Source: Capitulum mitella
Taxonomy: Eukaryota > Arthropoda > Thecostraca > Pollicipedomorpha > Pollicipedidae
NCBI GenBank assembly: GCA_030062745.1
Contig: CP099839.1
Location: 2,237,001 to 2,301,000 of the forward strand
DNA: 64,000 bases
Direction of reading: 5' to 3'
Made by a program: the position numbers and the translations under genes. This document shows positions 1 through 10,380 of the stretch, piece after piece. The notes beneath the pieces were generated by a model that did no database searches, was not told where the DNA came from, and worked only from the letters and a program-made list of their open reading frames with translations. Each line of letters begins with the position of its first letter. Positions within the stretch are counted from its first letter, which is position 1.

Positions 1-589
1 CTTGTGACCAGAAACGAATGCTAAAAGAAGCCTATGCAGAAAATTCGTTGGGTGTAGACCTGGCAGTCGCCAAATCGTTCAAAGGTCTAGGGGCCTGAGG
101 AGTGCAGCGCTGGATTGGCGGCACAGAATCGTTGAACCATAAAGCTTCATGGCCGGTGATGAAAAAAAGTGTTTGTTCGTTTCGTGACAAAAAGGTGACG
201 AGGTCGAATTGCTTCAGTGCACCTGTTCCTCTCAGAGTTAACCCCGCGTCCTAAATTAAAAGCTATCTGACGTTCCATGAATTCGACCTCGCGCTGTTAA
301 GACAATTAAGAGCGAAAGACGCTGTCCATTCAATTAAGATTAGAGAGGTCAAACGGCCATTCTTCTCGACAAGGGTTAAAACGCAAGCCTTAATTGAAGC
401 ATTGTCATAAAGCGCTGTGAATGAGGCGCGAAAGCCACGGAATGCGGAAATAGCCAGGTCCACGGATCACGATTTAAATCATTCTTCACGGTCGAGACTC
501 AGCAGAAACGCCACAGGTGTCGAATGCAGCTTAATTTTGTATTCACGACTCCGACCTGGGCCGGCAGTGTCCTTTACTGTAACCCAGTT
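1..589. other. Left edge, probable intron 2 of the EFCC1-like gene
   Basis: No exon, RNA gene or mobile element is recognised here. On the minus strand it follows the exon 2 donor array, so it is inferred to be intron. Confidence 0.4.
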
Positions 590-940
590 TGACTATGGTC
601 CGGTGTGACAAGGTGTCCGATGATCTGACACGTTCTGACAATGGGTCCAGTACTGAGACTCGGCGTCACAGTGTGTCCAGTGCTCTGACCCGGCCTGGCA
701 GTGTGCCCGGTGCTCTCTGACCAGAACGGACAGTGTGTCCTGTATTGTGACCAGGCGTGACAGTGTGCCCAGTGCTCTGACTGAGCTGGCGGTGTGTCCA
801 GTGCTCTCGCTAAGCTGGCAGTGTGTCCGCGGCTCTGACCCGGCCTGACTGCGTGCCCGGTGCTCTCTGACCTGAGCTGACGGTGTGTTCTGTACTGTGA
901 CCTGGCCTGGCGGTTTGCCCGGTGCTCTGACCTGAGCTGC
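590..940 (-). repeat. 30-bp tandem array seeded by the EFCC1-like exon 2 donor
   Basis: Read on the minus strand, about 11 diverged copies of a roughly 30-bp unit have the core CAGCTCAG|GTCAGAGCAC and then a CACACTGT-like tail. The first copy is the real exon end plus donor at 930-939. Several later copies keep GGTCAGAG intact, so the intron starts with a series of donor-like sites. Confidence 0.75.
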
Positions 941-1114
941 TGCAGGTTTTCCACAGTAGTCGTGCTCGCCTGAAGCATGGCCTCCCGGTCGGCCAGCTGG
1001 GCGCGAGCCCAGCCCAGCTGGTGCGAGGTACGCTCGTGAGCCAGCCGCTCCATCTCCTGCTGGTGCCGGGCCGCCTGCAGCTCGCTCCGCAGCTGCTCCA
1101 GCTCATCCTGGGCC
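932..1114 (-). CDS. EFCC1: EFCC1-like exon 2
   Basis: It encodes a charged coiled-coil segment beginning R-AQDELEQLRSELQAAR and ending ENLQQL plus two bases. The acceptor AG is at 1115-1116 and the donor GT at 930-931 (CTCAG|GTCAGAG). The frame continues exactly from exon 1. A tandem array starts at this donor. The next exon is not found in 1-590. Confidence 0.6.
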
Positions 1115-4100
1115 CTGCCGCAGACGAGAGCTGTCAGAAGCCGGACGGGCGGCGAGACGGTGACGCGTGACAGCGGATCTGACAGAGTTTATCGGCTTTC
1201 TTTCAGTCAACCCGGAAACGTAGGACTCATCACGTGTGCTTATTATAATAATGTTTACTGTGTTCTGTCTCACGAAAATGCAATAAACCAAGACCACCAT
1301 GATGAGGTCGCCACCGCAGCCTACGCCCTCCGACCGCGCTTTGGTCCATGAGCACCTATGCCATTGTCTGCTCCGAGGTAAACGTACTTAAATTGGGGCC
1401 TTTCTCCTCATTTTGGGACACTCACTCTAACAGTTCTGAGTTTATATCCCTGGGCTGGGTATTGACCATTGTGGCAAGAAGCGCACCTTCCTCCACAATC
1501 CTATTTTTCCGCGTTCGATGTGACGAAATTGCATTCATCGGACCCACTCAATAATCGAGCAGAGCAGTGTATGGACTAAGTGCTTGAGGCTGGTATTCAT
1601 GTGCATTAGCTATCCATTCCTTTTGCCTTGGATTTCAAAGAAATGCACATTTCTACTCCTTGTTGGGAATGAAATTTTTCTGTATGCTAGCAGCAGAAGT
1701 GTTTCAGTTTTTTTAGGAACGCGTCGAGATTTGTAAAGACTTTGAACAACGCAAGCATTTCACCTTTCAATGGCATCAGTCATTTCAATGGCGGATAAGT
1801 TTGTGTTTGCTTAGTCTTGACTTCGTGTGTTTGCCCATTAAACCGTATTGGCCTTTTGCAAACACCATCCGGAGGATTAATTGACGCTATTGATCACTGG
1901 TTATAAATCGCTTCAGATGAGCATTTCTGCGTCTTTTGGCAAAGCGCATTTTAATTAACAAGGCGTATCTTGATGTGCTCAGTGATCAAAGGCGACAGCG
2001 CATTTACCCCAGGCTTGAAGAGAAACTATTGTAAATCCCCCTGAAGCCGTCTTAAGATCGATAAGTCGCAATGTGATGGGCTTTAGAACAGCACAATCAT
2101 TGATCTTTCTCATCGAAGATCGAGTAAAAACCGTCTGCCTGTTACGTCACTGCTATCGGCTCGGCAACGCGTGAGAACGAGGTCACGGGTGACGGTGATA
2201 GTTCGAAATGTGCCGCACCGTGAGCGATACCGGATACACGGCGTTCCCCGTTTCCGGCTCCCGGGACAGTAGAACAAAAAGCTGAACGCCGTCGGCCAGG
2301 GAACGCGTGGAAAGGTCTAATGGCTCTCTTTCGTGCGGTTAATGACCGCCTGACGGCCGGCCGCGTCTCGAGAAGCCTCTCCGCTGCCGATATCACTTTC
2401 CTTTGTGGATGCTTTTGTGGAGGTCACAGAACAGTTGACTTCACTTTCCAGGGCAGAACAAATGCATTGTGGAATGTTTTATCACGGTGCTGAAACGCTG
2501 AACGCACCACAGGTTTTTGTTCTAGTCCGTGGGGACTTTTTGTGAGAAACCTTACGTGTTGGCAGGAGTGTGTTTTGCCTTGTTTCAAGCAGATCCCAGT
2601 CCCCAGAACATTGTCTGAGTCTCGCAATGGTACTCCGCTTCTCCTGTCAATGCATGATTTAAAATACCAAATAGGATTCGATGATGAAGAATACTTCCGA
2701 ATAGGTGCTACGACAGTGGAAAACGCTCCAAATCAGGAGCTATGTTAAATAAAAAAGGATGACATTTTTGCCGTAAAAACGGCATTGGCTAAGTGATTAA
2801 AACCCATCATGCTTGAGCATTTTCTGCGCTAAGTATGGTAAGATGACGATACGAAGGCTAAGTGCTTTCAATGTTTCTCCTTGTGATGTGAATTTTGGTC
2901 AACCCTTCTCGCCGCGTTTAACTTGTCTCGTGAAATAACCTGTTAAGTGCTGCTATCATGCTAAGAGCCTATGTAGTTTCATTTCGTCACGACTTTGGCT
3001 CTTAGCAGTCTCAAAAGTTTCGTATTCGTGTGTGAATTACGCAACCAGCCTTTGGAAAATCGTGATTAACCAGGTCATTACACCGAGATCCGGTCATTGC
3101 AACTTCGCAAACCGAATCCCAGACGCGGTACGTATGCAGAGCTCCGTTCATAGCAGCTGGGTTACCTCCCTCTCGGCAGCCATGTCCAGCACCGCCCAGC
3201 TCACAGCACAGACGCCATCTGAGTTCGCACGACATCAACGCCGTGAGCCGGTCCTCACCTGGCCGCCGCCGCCTCGGCCGCGAGCAGGTCCTGTCGGGCG
3301 AGCTGGACCTCTCGATCCCGGCCGCGCAGGCGGCCGCGCGCGCCGCTGATGACGGCCCGCGACCGCTCCAGGTCCGTCTGGGTCAGCTGCAGCGCCTCGT
3401 ACGTCTGCTCCAGCTCGTCCTCCAGCGACAGCTCCGGGTGAAAGGGCGCGCGTGGCTCGCTGATGGCCCGCAGCTCGCGGATGAGCGCGTCGAAGTTGCG
3501 CTGCGCCTCGTTGAGCGAGCGGCTCGTCTCGGCCTCGATGGCGTCCGAGACGGCCGGCGCGGCGCGGGAGGGCTCCTCGGCGGCCGGCGGCGCCGGCTCG
3601 GGCGCCGCCGGCGCCGGCGCCGAGACCGGCCTCTCGGCGGCCAGCTCGCGCCGCTCGGCGGAGACGACCATGTCGCCGGCCGCCGGGCGGCAGGCGCGCA
3701 CCTGCAGGCCGATGTTGCGCGCGTCGGAGACGGCCAGCGAGCGGCGCAGGTCCTCGACCAGCTCGCGCAGCGCCTCGAGCTCGCGCTCGAGCAGCAGCAG
3801 GCTGGCCGGCTCGTCGCCGGCGCCGGGTCGGCCGGCCGGCCGGCCGAAGGGCAGGCCGAGCCGCAGCCGCCGATCGCTGCCCGGCCTGGCCGCCTTTCTG
3901 CGACGGCGGGCGCCGGCGGCTGGTACCGCGCTGTCCAGGGCCCGCTCGATGTCGTCGATGGCGGCCGCGCGGCGCCGCACCGTCACCTCGACGTTCACCA
4001 GGCGTGCACTGGCCGCCGGCCGCGCGCCGGCCGCGCCGAAGTGGTCGCACAACGCGCGCCGGAAGGCGGCGAGCCCGAGTGCGGGTTGGCCCGCGTCGGC

Positions 4101-4340
4101 GTCGGCGTCGGCGTCCGGAAATACCGCGTCGGCGCGGCCGTCCAGCAGCGCGCAGAGCCGGCGCACGTCGGCGCGACTGACGCCGCGCGGGCCGGCCAGC
4201 TGACTGTAGACCAGGCCCAGGTACTCGTCCAGCCCGAGCGAGAGCACCAGCGCCGCGTTCGGCAGCTCGGCCGGCGGCGGCCGGGCGCGCGCCGCCAGCG
4301 CCGGCCCCAGCAGCGCGCTCTCCGCGGCCGCGGCCAGCAT
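932..4340 (-). CDS. EFCC1: EFCC1-like EF-hand/coiled-coil protein, exons 1-2 (5' part of gene)
   Basis: Two exons, 3259-4340 and 932-1114, encode the first 421 residues; the gene continues beyond the left edge. The start is the first ATG (4338-4340) after an in-frame stop at 4422-4424. Recalled human EFCC1 (CCDC48) matches in order: GLDEYL followed by a RADVRRLCALL segment (residues about 36-67), an AFRRALCDHF segment (92-101), a basic stretch, then LRELVEDLR and SDARNIGLQV (191-215), followed by coiled coil. The exon 1 donor (CCAG|GTGAGG) leaves two bases, and exon 2 (acceptor CTGCGGCAG) supplies the third, so the phases agree. Acidic DADADADA near residue 75 comes from a GCGTCG hexamer run. 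The human protein is poorly characterised, so no function is claimed beyond the domains. The family assignment rests on remembered sequence. Confidence 0.62.
1115..3258 (-). other. Intron 1 of the EFCC1-like gene
   Basis: AT-richer DNA lies between the two exons, with donor GTGAGG at the 3258 end and acceptor CAG at the 1115 end. No further feature was seen. Short open frames here lack splice signals or coding character. Confidence 0.55.
3259..4340 (-). CDS. EFCC1: EFCC1-like exon 1 (coding part)
   Basis: The exon has 360 codons plus two bases. It is very GC-rich, and the antisense strand is also open for over 500 codons, which is a composition artefact. The minus frame is chosen because it carries the family motifs, amphipathic coiled-coil heptads (for example the EDELEQTYEALQLTQTDLE region near residue 315) and a good donor at 3257-3258. 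Confidence 0.65.
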
Positions 4341-6300
4341 TCCGGCTCCGTCGTCCGCCGCGCGACACTCGCGGCGCGCCGTCACCGAGCGCCGCTCGCC
4401 GCCGCCGTCATGCCACTGCGGTCACTGCCACTCCGCGCGAGTTCACTTCACTTTCGCCGGCGACGGGTCTTTGCTCCTGGCTCATTCCGTCACTGTTCCC
4501 CACTCGACGTCCATCTCCGGCGTGTCGCTCTTAACTCCGAGCCCGGTCCCCTCTGCAGCGTGCTCTGCCCGTCACCGGCCGACCTTGCCGCTCCCCTCAC
4601 GGTCACTCCTCACCCGTCGCCGGCGCGCGGACCGCTCCGGTCTGAGCCTCTCCGCCGCTCCGGACTCACTGCGTGCTCCGGCCGCGCGGCGCCGCGTGAC
4701 GCCCGTGACGGCGGCCGGCGGCGGACGCGCGCCTTCGGCTGCCCGACATTCGGCCGGGCCGCTGAGAAAACACGCCAGAAAGTAAAAGTCAGAGAGCAAA
4801 CAGGCGCGCGACCGCCGGGTCGGCGGGCGCCGCTTGCGCCACGGCCGCGCCGGCCAATTGCTCTGGCGAAACGCGGCCGCATCAATTATAGCGTGTCACG
4901 CTAAAACAATCGTGTTCTCGTGGGGCGCCCTCGCCGGGCGGCCGGCGGCCGTGACCGGCCGCTGAGTAATGTTTGTCCCGGCGCTCATGAATAAACGCCG
5001 GCCGGAGGCGCCTTTTGTGGCGGCGTCAGCGCTGTGTGATTACCCGTGTGGTTTTTGTCGCGGCGCGCGTGACAGACGCGGATGCCATCACGTCCCGATC
5101 ACCGCGGCGACCCCGTGACACGCAAAGCCACTTTGCGTTTCACAAGTCGGCGGCCGCACTCCTTTGGCACTGATTGGCACGTCCCCGCTGAGTGCCTGCC
5201 CAGTGACTCTCATTCTACTCAATTTACTTCCCCCACGTCACATTACGTTGAGGTATTGAGGCAGGGGCGATGTCTTCCGGTCGTTACCAGGAAGCCGCCG
5301 CGTCCCGTGATCTCGTTCCGGGAAGAGTCGGACGCGGGCGGCGGACCCGCGGCGTGCCGCCGGAGCTGCGTTCTGCGACTCCAGGCGGCCGCCGAAACGC
5401 GTCATTATTTGGCACATCATCGACCGCGCCAGCCGGCGGAGCGGCCTCGTTTCCGGCTAGCAAATCAGCGGCAAACGACTCCAATCCCACCGTTGCGCCC
5501 ACTGATTCACCCGACTTGAGGGCACGGCCGCAGTTACTCGACGGCCCTCATCTCGACCAGGCGCTAAATCACGACCTGTCAGCCCCCGCCCCCGCCCTCC
5601 GACTCTCCGCACGTACCGAGCGGCCGTTCGTCGGCGCGGCTTACGGCCGGCGACGAGCCCGCCCAGAGCAGGGCTCCCCCGGACGGCGCCACGCTGTCGA
5701 CATGCCGCCGCTCCCAGTTCTCCCATCAGCGCCTCGGGGCGGAAACAGGCGGCGATGTGCCCCGCCGCCCATCGCGGGGTCCCCTCGTAAACCGGCCGCG
5801 GCGCCCGTCAGGCGCGGCCGGCCGCCGCCGTCACGGCCGCCAATCTGCCCGCCTCGCCGCCGGCTGAGCCGCCCCCAAGCCCTCCGGCTCGACTTCGATA
5901 TGGGCGGCGGCGCAATTAGCCGCAATCTGAGGAATGGAAATGAGCCGCCGGCCGGGAGGCTCGGCGGCCGGCGCGCCGCCGGAGCCGTCACGTCAGGCCG
6001 GCACGGGCGTCGGCTGCGCCGCGTCACGGCAACGGAATTAGCCGCCTCCCGCGCGGCGACGGCGGCGACGGGGACGGCGGGTCACGCCGCCGGTCGCCGT
6101 CGGAATCGATGAAGCGGGCCGGCGCCGAGCGGCGGCAGGTGAACTGCGGCGACCGCGGCGCGCCCGGCGCCGACGGCGCCCAGCTTCTGAACGTTTCAGC
6201 CCGTCTGGTCGCTATTGGTGCGTATTTTTGTTTCCTTCTGGCTGTATATTTTTCCTGCCGAGGTCAAAAACAGCAGTATTGCGTATTTCCTTAGCTTGCT
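4341..6300. promoter_or_regulatory. CpG-rich 5' region of the EFCC1-like gene
   Basis: This is about 2 kb of very GC- and CpG-rich DNA directly upstream of the EFCC1-like start. It contains short AT words such as CAATTA, ATTAGC and ATGAATAAA in a GGCCGG-rich matrix. Many long open frames on both strands are composition artefacts. A promoter or developmental enhancer role is inferred from position and base composition only. Confidence 0.35.
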
Positions 6301-6552
6301 AGCGATGTAATTATTTAACCGTCCCTGTTTTTACCCGGGCTGAGACGTCGTCTCTCGTCTCAGAGCGCTCTGTGTCGGGCCGGCCGCCGTCCAGCCTGTT
6401 GCCAGGTCCAGGATTTAGATCGGTGTCTTGTTATCTTCTCCCCGCCGCTGGAGGTTTCCGGCTCCCGTGCTCTTTTCTCGACAGACTGTTACCCCGGCTA
6501 ACGGACATGAACGACAGCGCGTTACTGCCGTCATAGTCTGCCGGCCCGGGGC

Positions 6553-7305
6553 TCAGCCTCCTGTGGTCTCCTGCCGGCCTTGGACTCTGGATTCTGGAGT
6601 CCCCTGCCAAGCCGGGATCACAGCTTCTCTAGTCTCCTGTCGGAACCCCCGCTCCTGCAGGCTACAGTCTCCTGCCGAACTGAAACTCCGGTTCCTGAAG
6701 TCTCCTGCCGGGTCGGGATTCCAGCTTCTGTAGCCTCCTGCAGGGACCCCACCTCCTGCAGTCTCCCACCGAGTCGGAACTCCGGCTCCTGTACTCTTCT
6801 GTCGAGCCGGAACTCCGTCTCCTGCAGTCGCCTGCCGAGCCGGAACTCGGTCTCCTGTAGTCTCCTTTTTCGGGTCGGGTCTCCGGCCCCCGTAGTCTCC
6901 TGCCGGGCTTGGACTCCGGCTCCTGTAGCCCCCTGCCAGGCCGGGGCCCCGGCTCCTGTAGTCTCCTGCCGTCGGTCCGAGGCCCCGGCTCCTGTAGTCT
7001 CCTGCCGTCGGTCCGGGGCCCCGGCTCCTGTAGTCTCCTGCCGTCTCGGGGCCCCGGCTCCTGTATCTCCTCCGGGGCCCCGGCTCCTGTAGTCTCCTGC
7101 CGTCGGTCCGGGGCCCCGGCTCCTGTAGTCTCCTGCCGTCGGTCCGGGGCCCCGGCTCCTGTAGTCTCCTGCCGTCGGTCCGGGGCCCCGGCTCCTGTAG
7201 TCCCCCGCCGTCGGTCCGGGGCCCCGGCTCCTGTAGTCTCCTGCCGTCGGTCCGGGGCCCCGGCTCCTGTAGTCTCCTGCCGTCGGTCCGGGGCCCGCGG
7301 CCGGC
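6553..7305. repeat. 36-bp minisatellite
   Basis: The proximal part is diverged (6553-6900). About nine near-identical 36-bp units follow (6940-7300), with the plus-strand core CCGGCTCCTGTAGTCTCC. Because 36 is a multiple of three, every frame stays open across it. A GGCAG|GTGAGA donor-like site lies just after the array at 7319-7325. No gene is recognised. Confidence 0.85.
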
Positions 7306-8547
7306 CAGCGTCGGCAGGTGAGATAAACACGACGGCTGGCAGCTGTAAACAAACGTCCCACGCATCGCCCGGGCCCGCCCCAGGGACTGACACGGGAGTA
7401 CGACGGGCCAGGGCCTGCTGTCTGGGCCTGCACCAGGGACAGGTGCGACGGACAGGGGCACCTGAGCCTGCCGTCTGGGCCGTTTCCGCGCGCTCTGATG
7501 TTCCTCCTCAAGCACGCCGACGTCGATGGAACAAGGTTTTTTAGCTTTTGTTCTGTCTTTACCTGTTTATGATTCTGGTGTTTTTTGGGTCAAGCCCAAG
7601 AATCATATTATCACTGAGATGTGGTAAACTGTACGTTTACGTAATTTAACGACACCCTCAGGCGCCACGTGCATGTAACGTCGAAGTCTTTTGCACAGAC
7701 GGCGGCGTTAGTGGCAGGGGTAATCTGCCGAACGGCGCATCGGGGACGCCGTGTTCCCAGAACGAGCGCTCCAGAGAACCGCGGCATACCCGGCGACCGG
7801 GCACGGCCGGCTCTCCGGCTCCAGTATTGGCGGGCATTACCTGTCGGATTCCGCCCACCGGCCGCCTCCGCGCCCGGCGCGTGCGGTGCATGCGAGATCC
7901 CTTCGACAGAAGGAGGGGCACTGTCTGCGTCATCGGGTGCGTCCTTGGGCCGGCGCGTTGGTCCGGTTCCGGCGAGAATTCGAGAACGGCCCCCTTCTGG
8001 GAGGCGCTCGAGGCGGGATGACGTCATCACCTGATACGCACCGCGACAGTCAACATCGTGGTGCAACCGAAGCCGTCTCGCAAACGTGCATGCATTTGGT
8101 GCCGGCTGTCTTCCGCGTTTTCAAATGGAAGCGGTTGTTGCATGGTTTATTCATGTGCGAGGGCGCACCCAGGTCGGGCCTCAGGGAAGTGGACGGGCTT
8201 CATCAGGGTCCTACCCATTCCATGTGGTGAGGCATTCAAGGATGCGCAGTCGCAATTTTTGCACGAAGCATAAAAAATGTGTTTTAATTGTTATGAGGGA
8301 GGCCGGCGGTAGAGTAAGCTTCACTTCAACTTGCATGAAAAAAATCAAATTGAGCAGCCAGCCCGGTCATAACGTTTTTGCAGGCTAATAACTTCCAAAC
8401 TACTGAGCAATGAACTATGATTTTTTTCATCCGAGGATGGTCTAATTGTTTAAAAGCTTGGCATTTGCATCCACAGTCCGTTATCTTGCAGGCTTTTTTC
8501 CCCACGTAACATCCATTCCACAATTACGTTGGAATATGTCTATTTCA
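7306..8547. other. No recognised gene
   Basis: Unique-looking DNA of mixed composition, GC-rich to about 8030 and AT-richer after. Open frames on both strands overlap each other and none shows family motifs. Confidence 0.4.
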
Positions 8548-8681
8548 TCAATCCGAAAAAAGACCCGTAGGAGGGGACCACCACAGGGGCATCTCAGGGA
8601 GGCGGCAGCCGGAGAGGACGTCCTCCACGTCTATCTGCCCCCATGGTGCCCCGTTGGTCGTGTCATGGCCTTCGTCGTTCT
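8548..8681 (-). CDS. Candidate terminal exon of an unidentified gene
   Basis: On the minus strand a strong pyrimidine acceptor (CGGCTTTCTTTCAG) is followed by 43 codons with G or C at most third positions, starting NDEGHDTTNG and ending with TGA at 8548-8550. The flanks are much more AT-rich. The peptide contains IDVEDVLSGC and is acidic with a W-rich end. I do not recognise the protein. It could be the last exon of a minus-strand gene whose upstream exons lie to the right. Confidence 0.3.
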
Positions 8682-8683
8682 CT

Positions 8684-9825
8684 GAAAGAAAGCCGAGCAG
8701 TGAGTGAACGTTGTTGCATGGCTGTGGCAACCACAGGCAGAAGTCAAACATTTTCAATGTTGGTTACTCTGGGATTCACGGGACGAGAAGTGAAGGCTCT
8801 AAGTCATCGGCGATGCAAAACTCTAGAGCTTTAAGCGCAGCTCCAGTGATCGGCACACGCACGAGTTTAGGAACTTAATGCCTACTGGGAAGGAAAACGG
8901 AAAGGATGTATGTAGGAAAGGAAGCAGGTAGAATACCTTCTCCTACACTTCCAAAGTTTTTCTACACTTCCAAAGAATTTCTATGTAAATTTCGCGTTTT
9001 TTTATGCCTGATGATTTAAGAATGGCGATGTAATGATGAAAAATATTCACATGAAGAATACCCAGGGGGCCCAACTTCATATTGTCATTATCAACACGAC
9101 ATCGCCTGAAAGCACGCAGCATGTTTAGAATTTGAACGGCCGGACCGCATTTGTTCACCGAGACCGGCCGACAAAACTCGACCTTCCAACCGGCAGCCTG
9201 AGGCCAGACCAGAGCCGGCACGTCTCAGCAGGTCATGAGAGAAACGGACTGCATGCACTGCGTTCCCCGGCTAGTGAGTCATAAACACAGGTGAACCGGA
9301 GGGCGGAGAGGGTCACCGGTAGATCAGGAGGTGACTTGGTCCGCGCAGCACAAGAGGTGCAATGTTACAACAATAAAAATGGGAGTCGTGCCGCTCCTGG
9401 CGTCTACTATCGCTACATCAACGTACTAAATCACATGGCAGAGGTACAGCCATTCAGTCTCACAAGCCATCCGCACGCCTGTTTCAGTCACATCAATAAG
9501 ACAGTTTATGCACACTACGGAGTGTTTTCTTACCCGCGAAGGCCTTGATGTTTCCACACAAACAAACGGAAACCGATAGGGCCCGTGAATAATGCAGTAA
9601 ACTGGCTGATAGGCGACATAACATTTCATTGCCCATGCAGCGTTTGTAGACAAGCTTCCGCAGCCATGCAGCGGGATGCTCTTGTGCTCATTCAGCCGGA
9701 AATCAGTCTGAGGACTGGGCAGTCAAGCACTGCAGTCGGTTCAAGGTTGAGCCAGGTGGCCAAGTGTCAGACTGCCGTTCACCAGCCGCGGCGGGCAGCG
9801 CTGGTCTCATTGTATTGCTATCTGT
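8684..9825. other. No recognised gene
   Basis: AT-leaning sequence without a convincing exon or element. A CTACACTTCCAAAG duplication lies near 8945-8970. Confidence 0.35.
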
Positions 9826-10380
9826 GACGCAGTGTGAGTCTCCGTTAATTGCCGTCTGTGGCGGGTAGTGTTAGTCTCCGTTAATTGCCGTCTGTGAGAG
9901 GTAGTGCTAGTCTTCGTTAATTGCCGTCTGTGACGGGTAGTGTTAGTCTCCGTTAATTGCCACCTGTGACGGGCTGTGTTGGTCTCCGTCAATTGCCACC
10001 TGTGACGGGCAGTGTTAGTCTCCGTCAATTGCCACCTGTGACGTGCAGTGTTAGTCTCCGTCAATTGTCACCTGTGACGGGTAGTGTTGGTCTCTGTTAA
10101 TTGCCAACTGTGATGGGAAATGTTTTTCTTTGTTTATTGCAGCCTGTAACGGGGGAAGTTAGTCTGTTTATTGCCACCTGTAACGGATAGTGCTCGTCGA
10201 TGTTAACTGTCCCCTTCGACAGTATTGACGTCTGTTAATTGTCACCCGTGATGTGCAGTGTTAGTCTCTGTTAATTGCGGCATCATCATCATCACCATCA
10301 CCTGTGATGAGCAATGTCCGTCTGCGTTTATTGCTTTCTATGATGGGCAGAACTAGTATCTGTTCATTGCCACCTGTGAC
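9826..10380. repeat. 36-bp minisatellite
   Basis: About 15 copies of a 36-bp unit with core GTTAGTCTCCGTTAATTGCC are well conserved from 9830 to 10100 and increasingly diverged to 10380. Frames stay open because the period is a multiple of three. A short CAT trinucleotide run lies at about 10280-10300. Confidence 0.85.

Noticed and set aside
3243-4904. A 553-codon plus-strand frame opposite the EFCC1-like exon
   Set aside because: Composition artefact of GC-rich DNA. The minus strand has the family motifs, an ATG after a stop, and phase-matched splicing.
6553-7515. Long overlapping frames with 12-residue repeats
   Set aside because: By-product of the 36-bp minisatellite; several frames on both strands are equally open.
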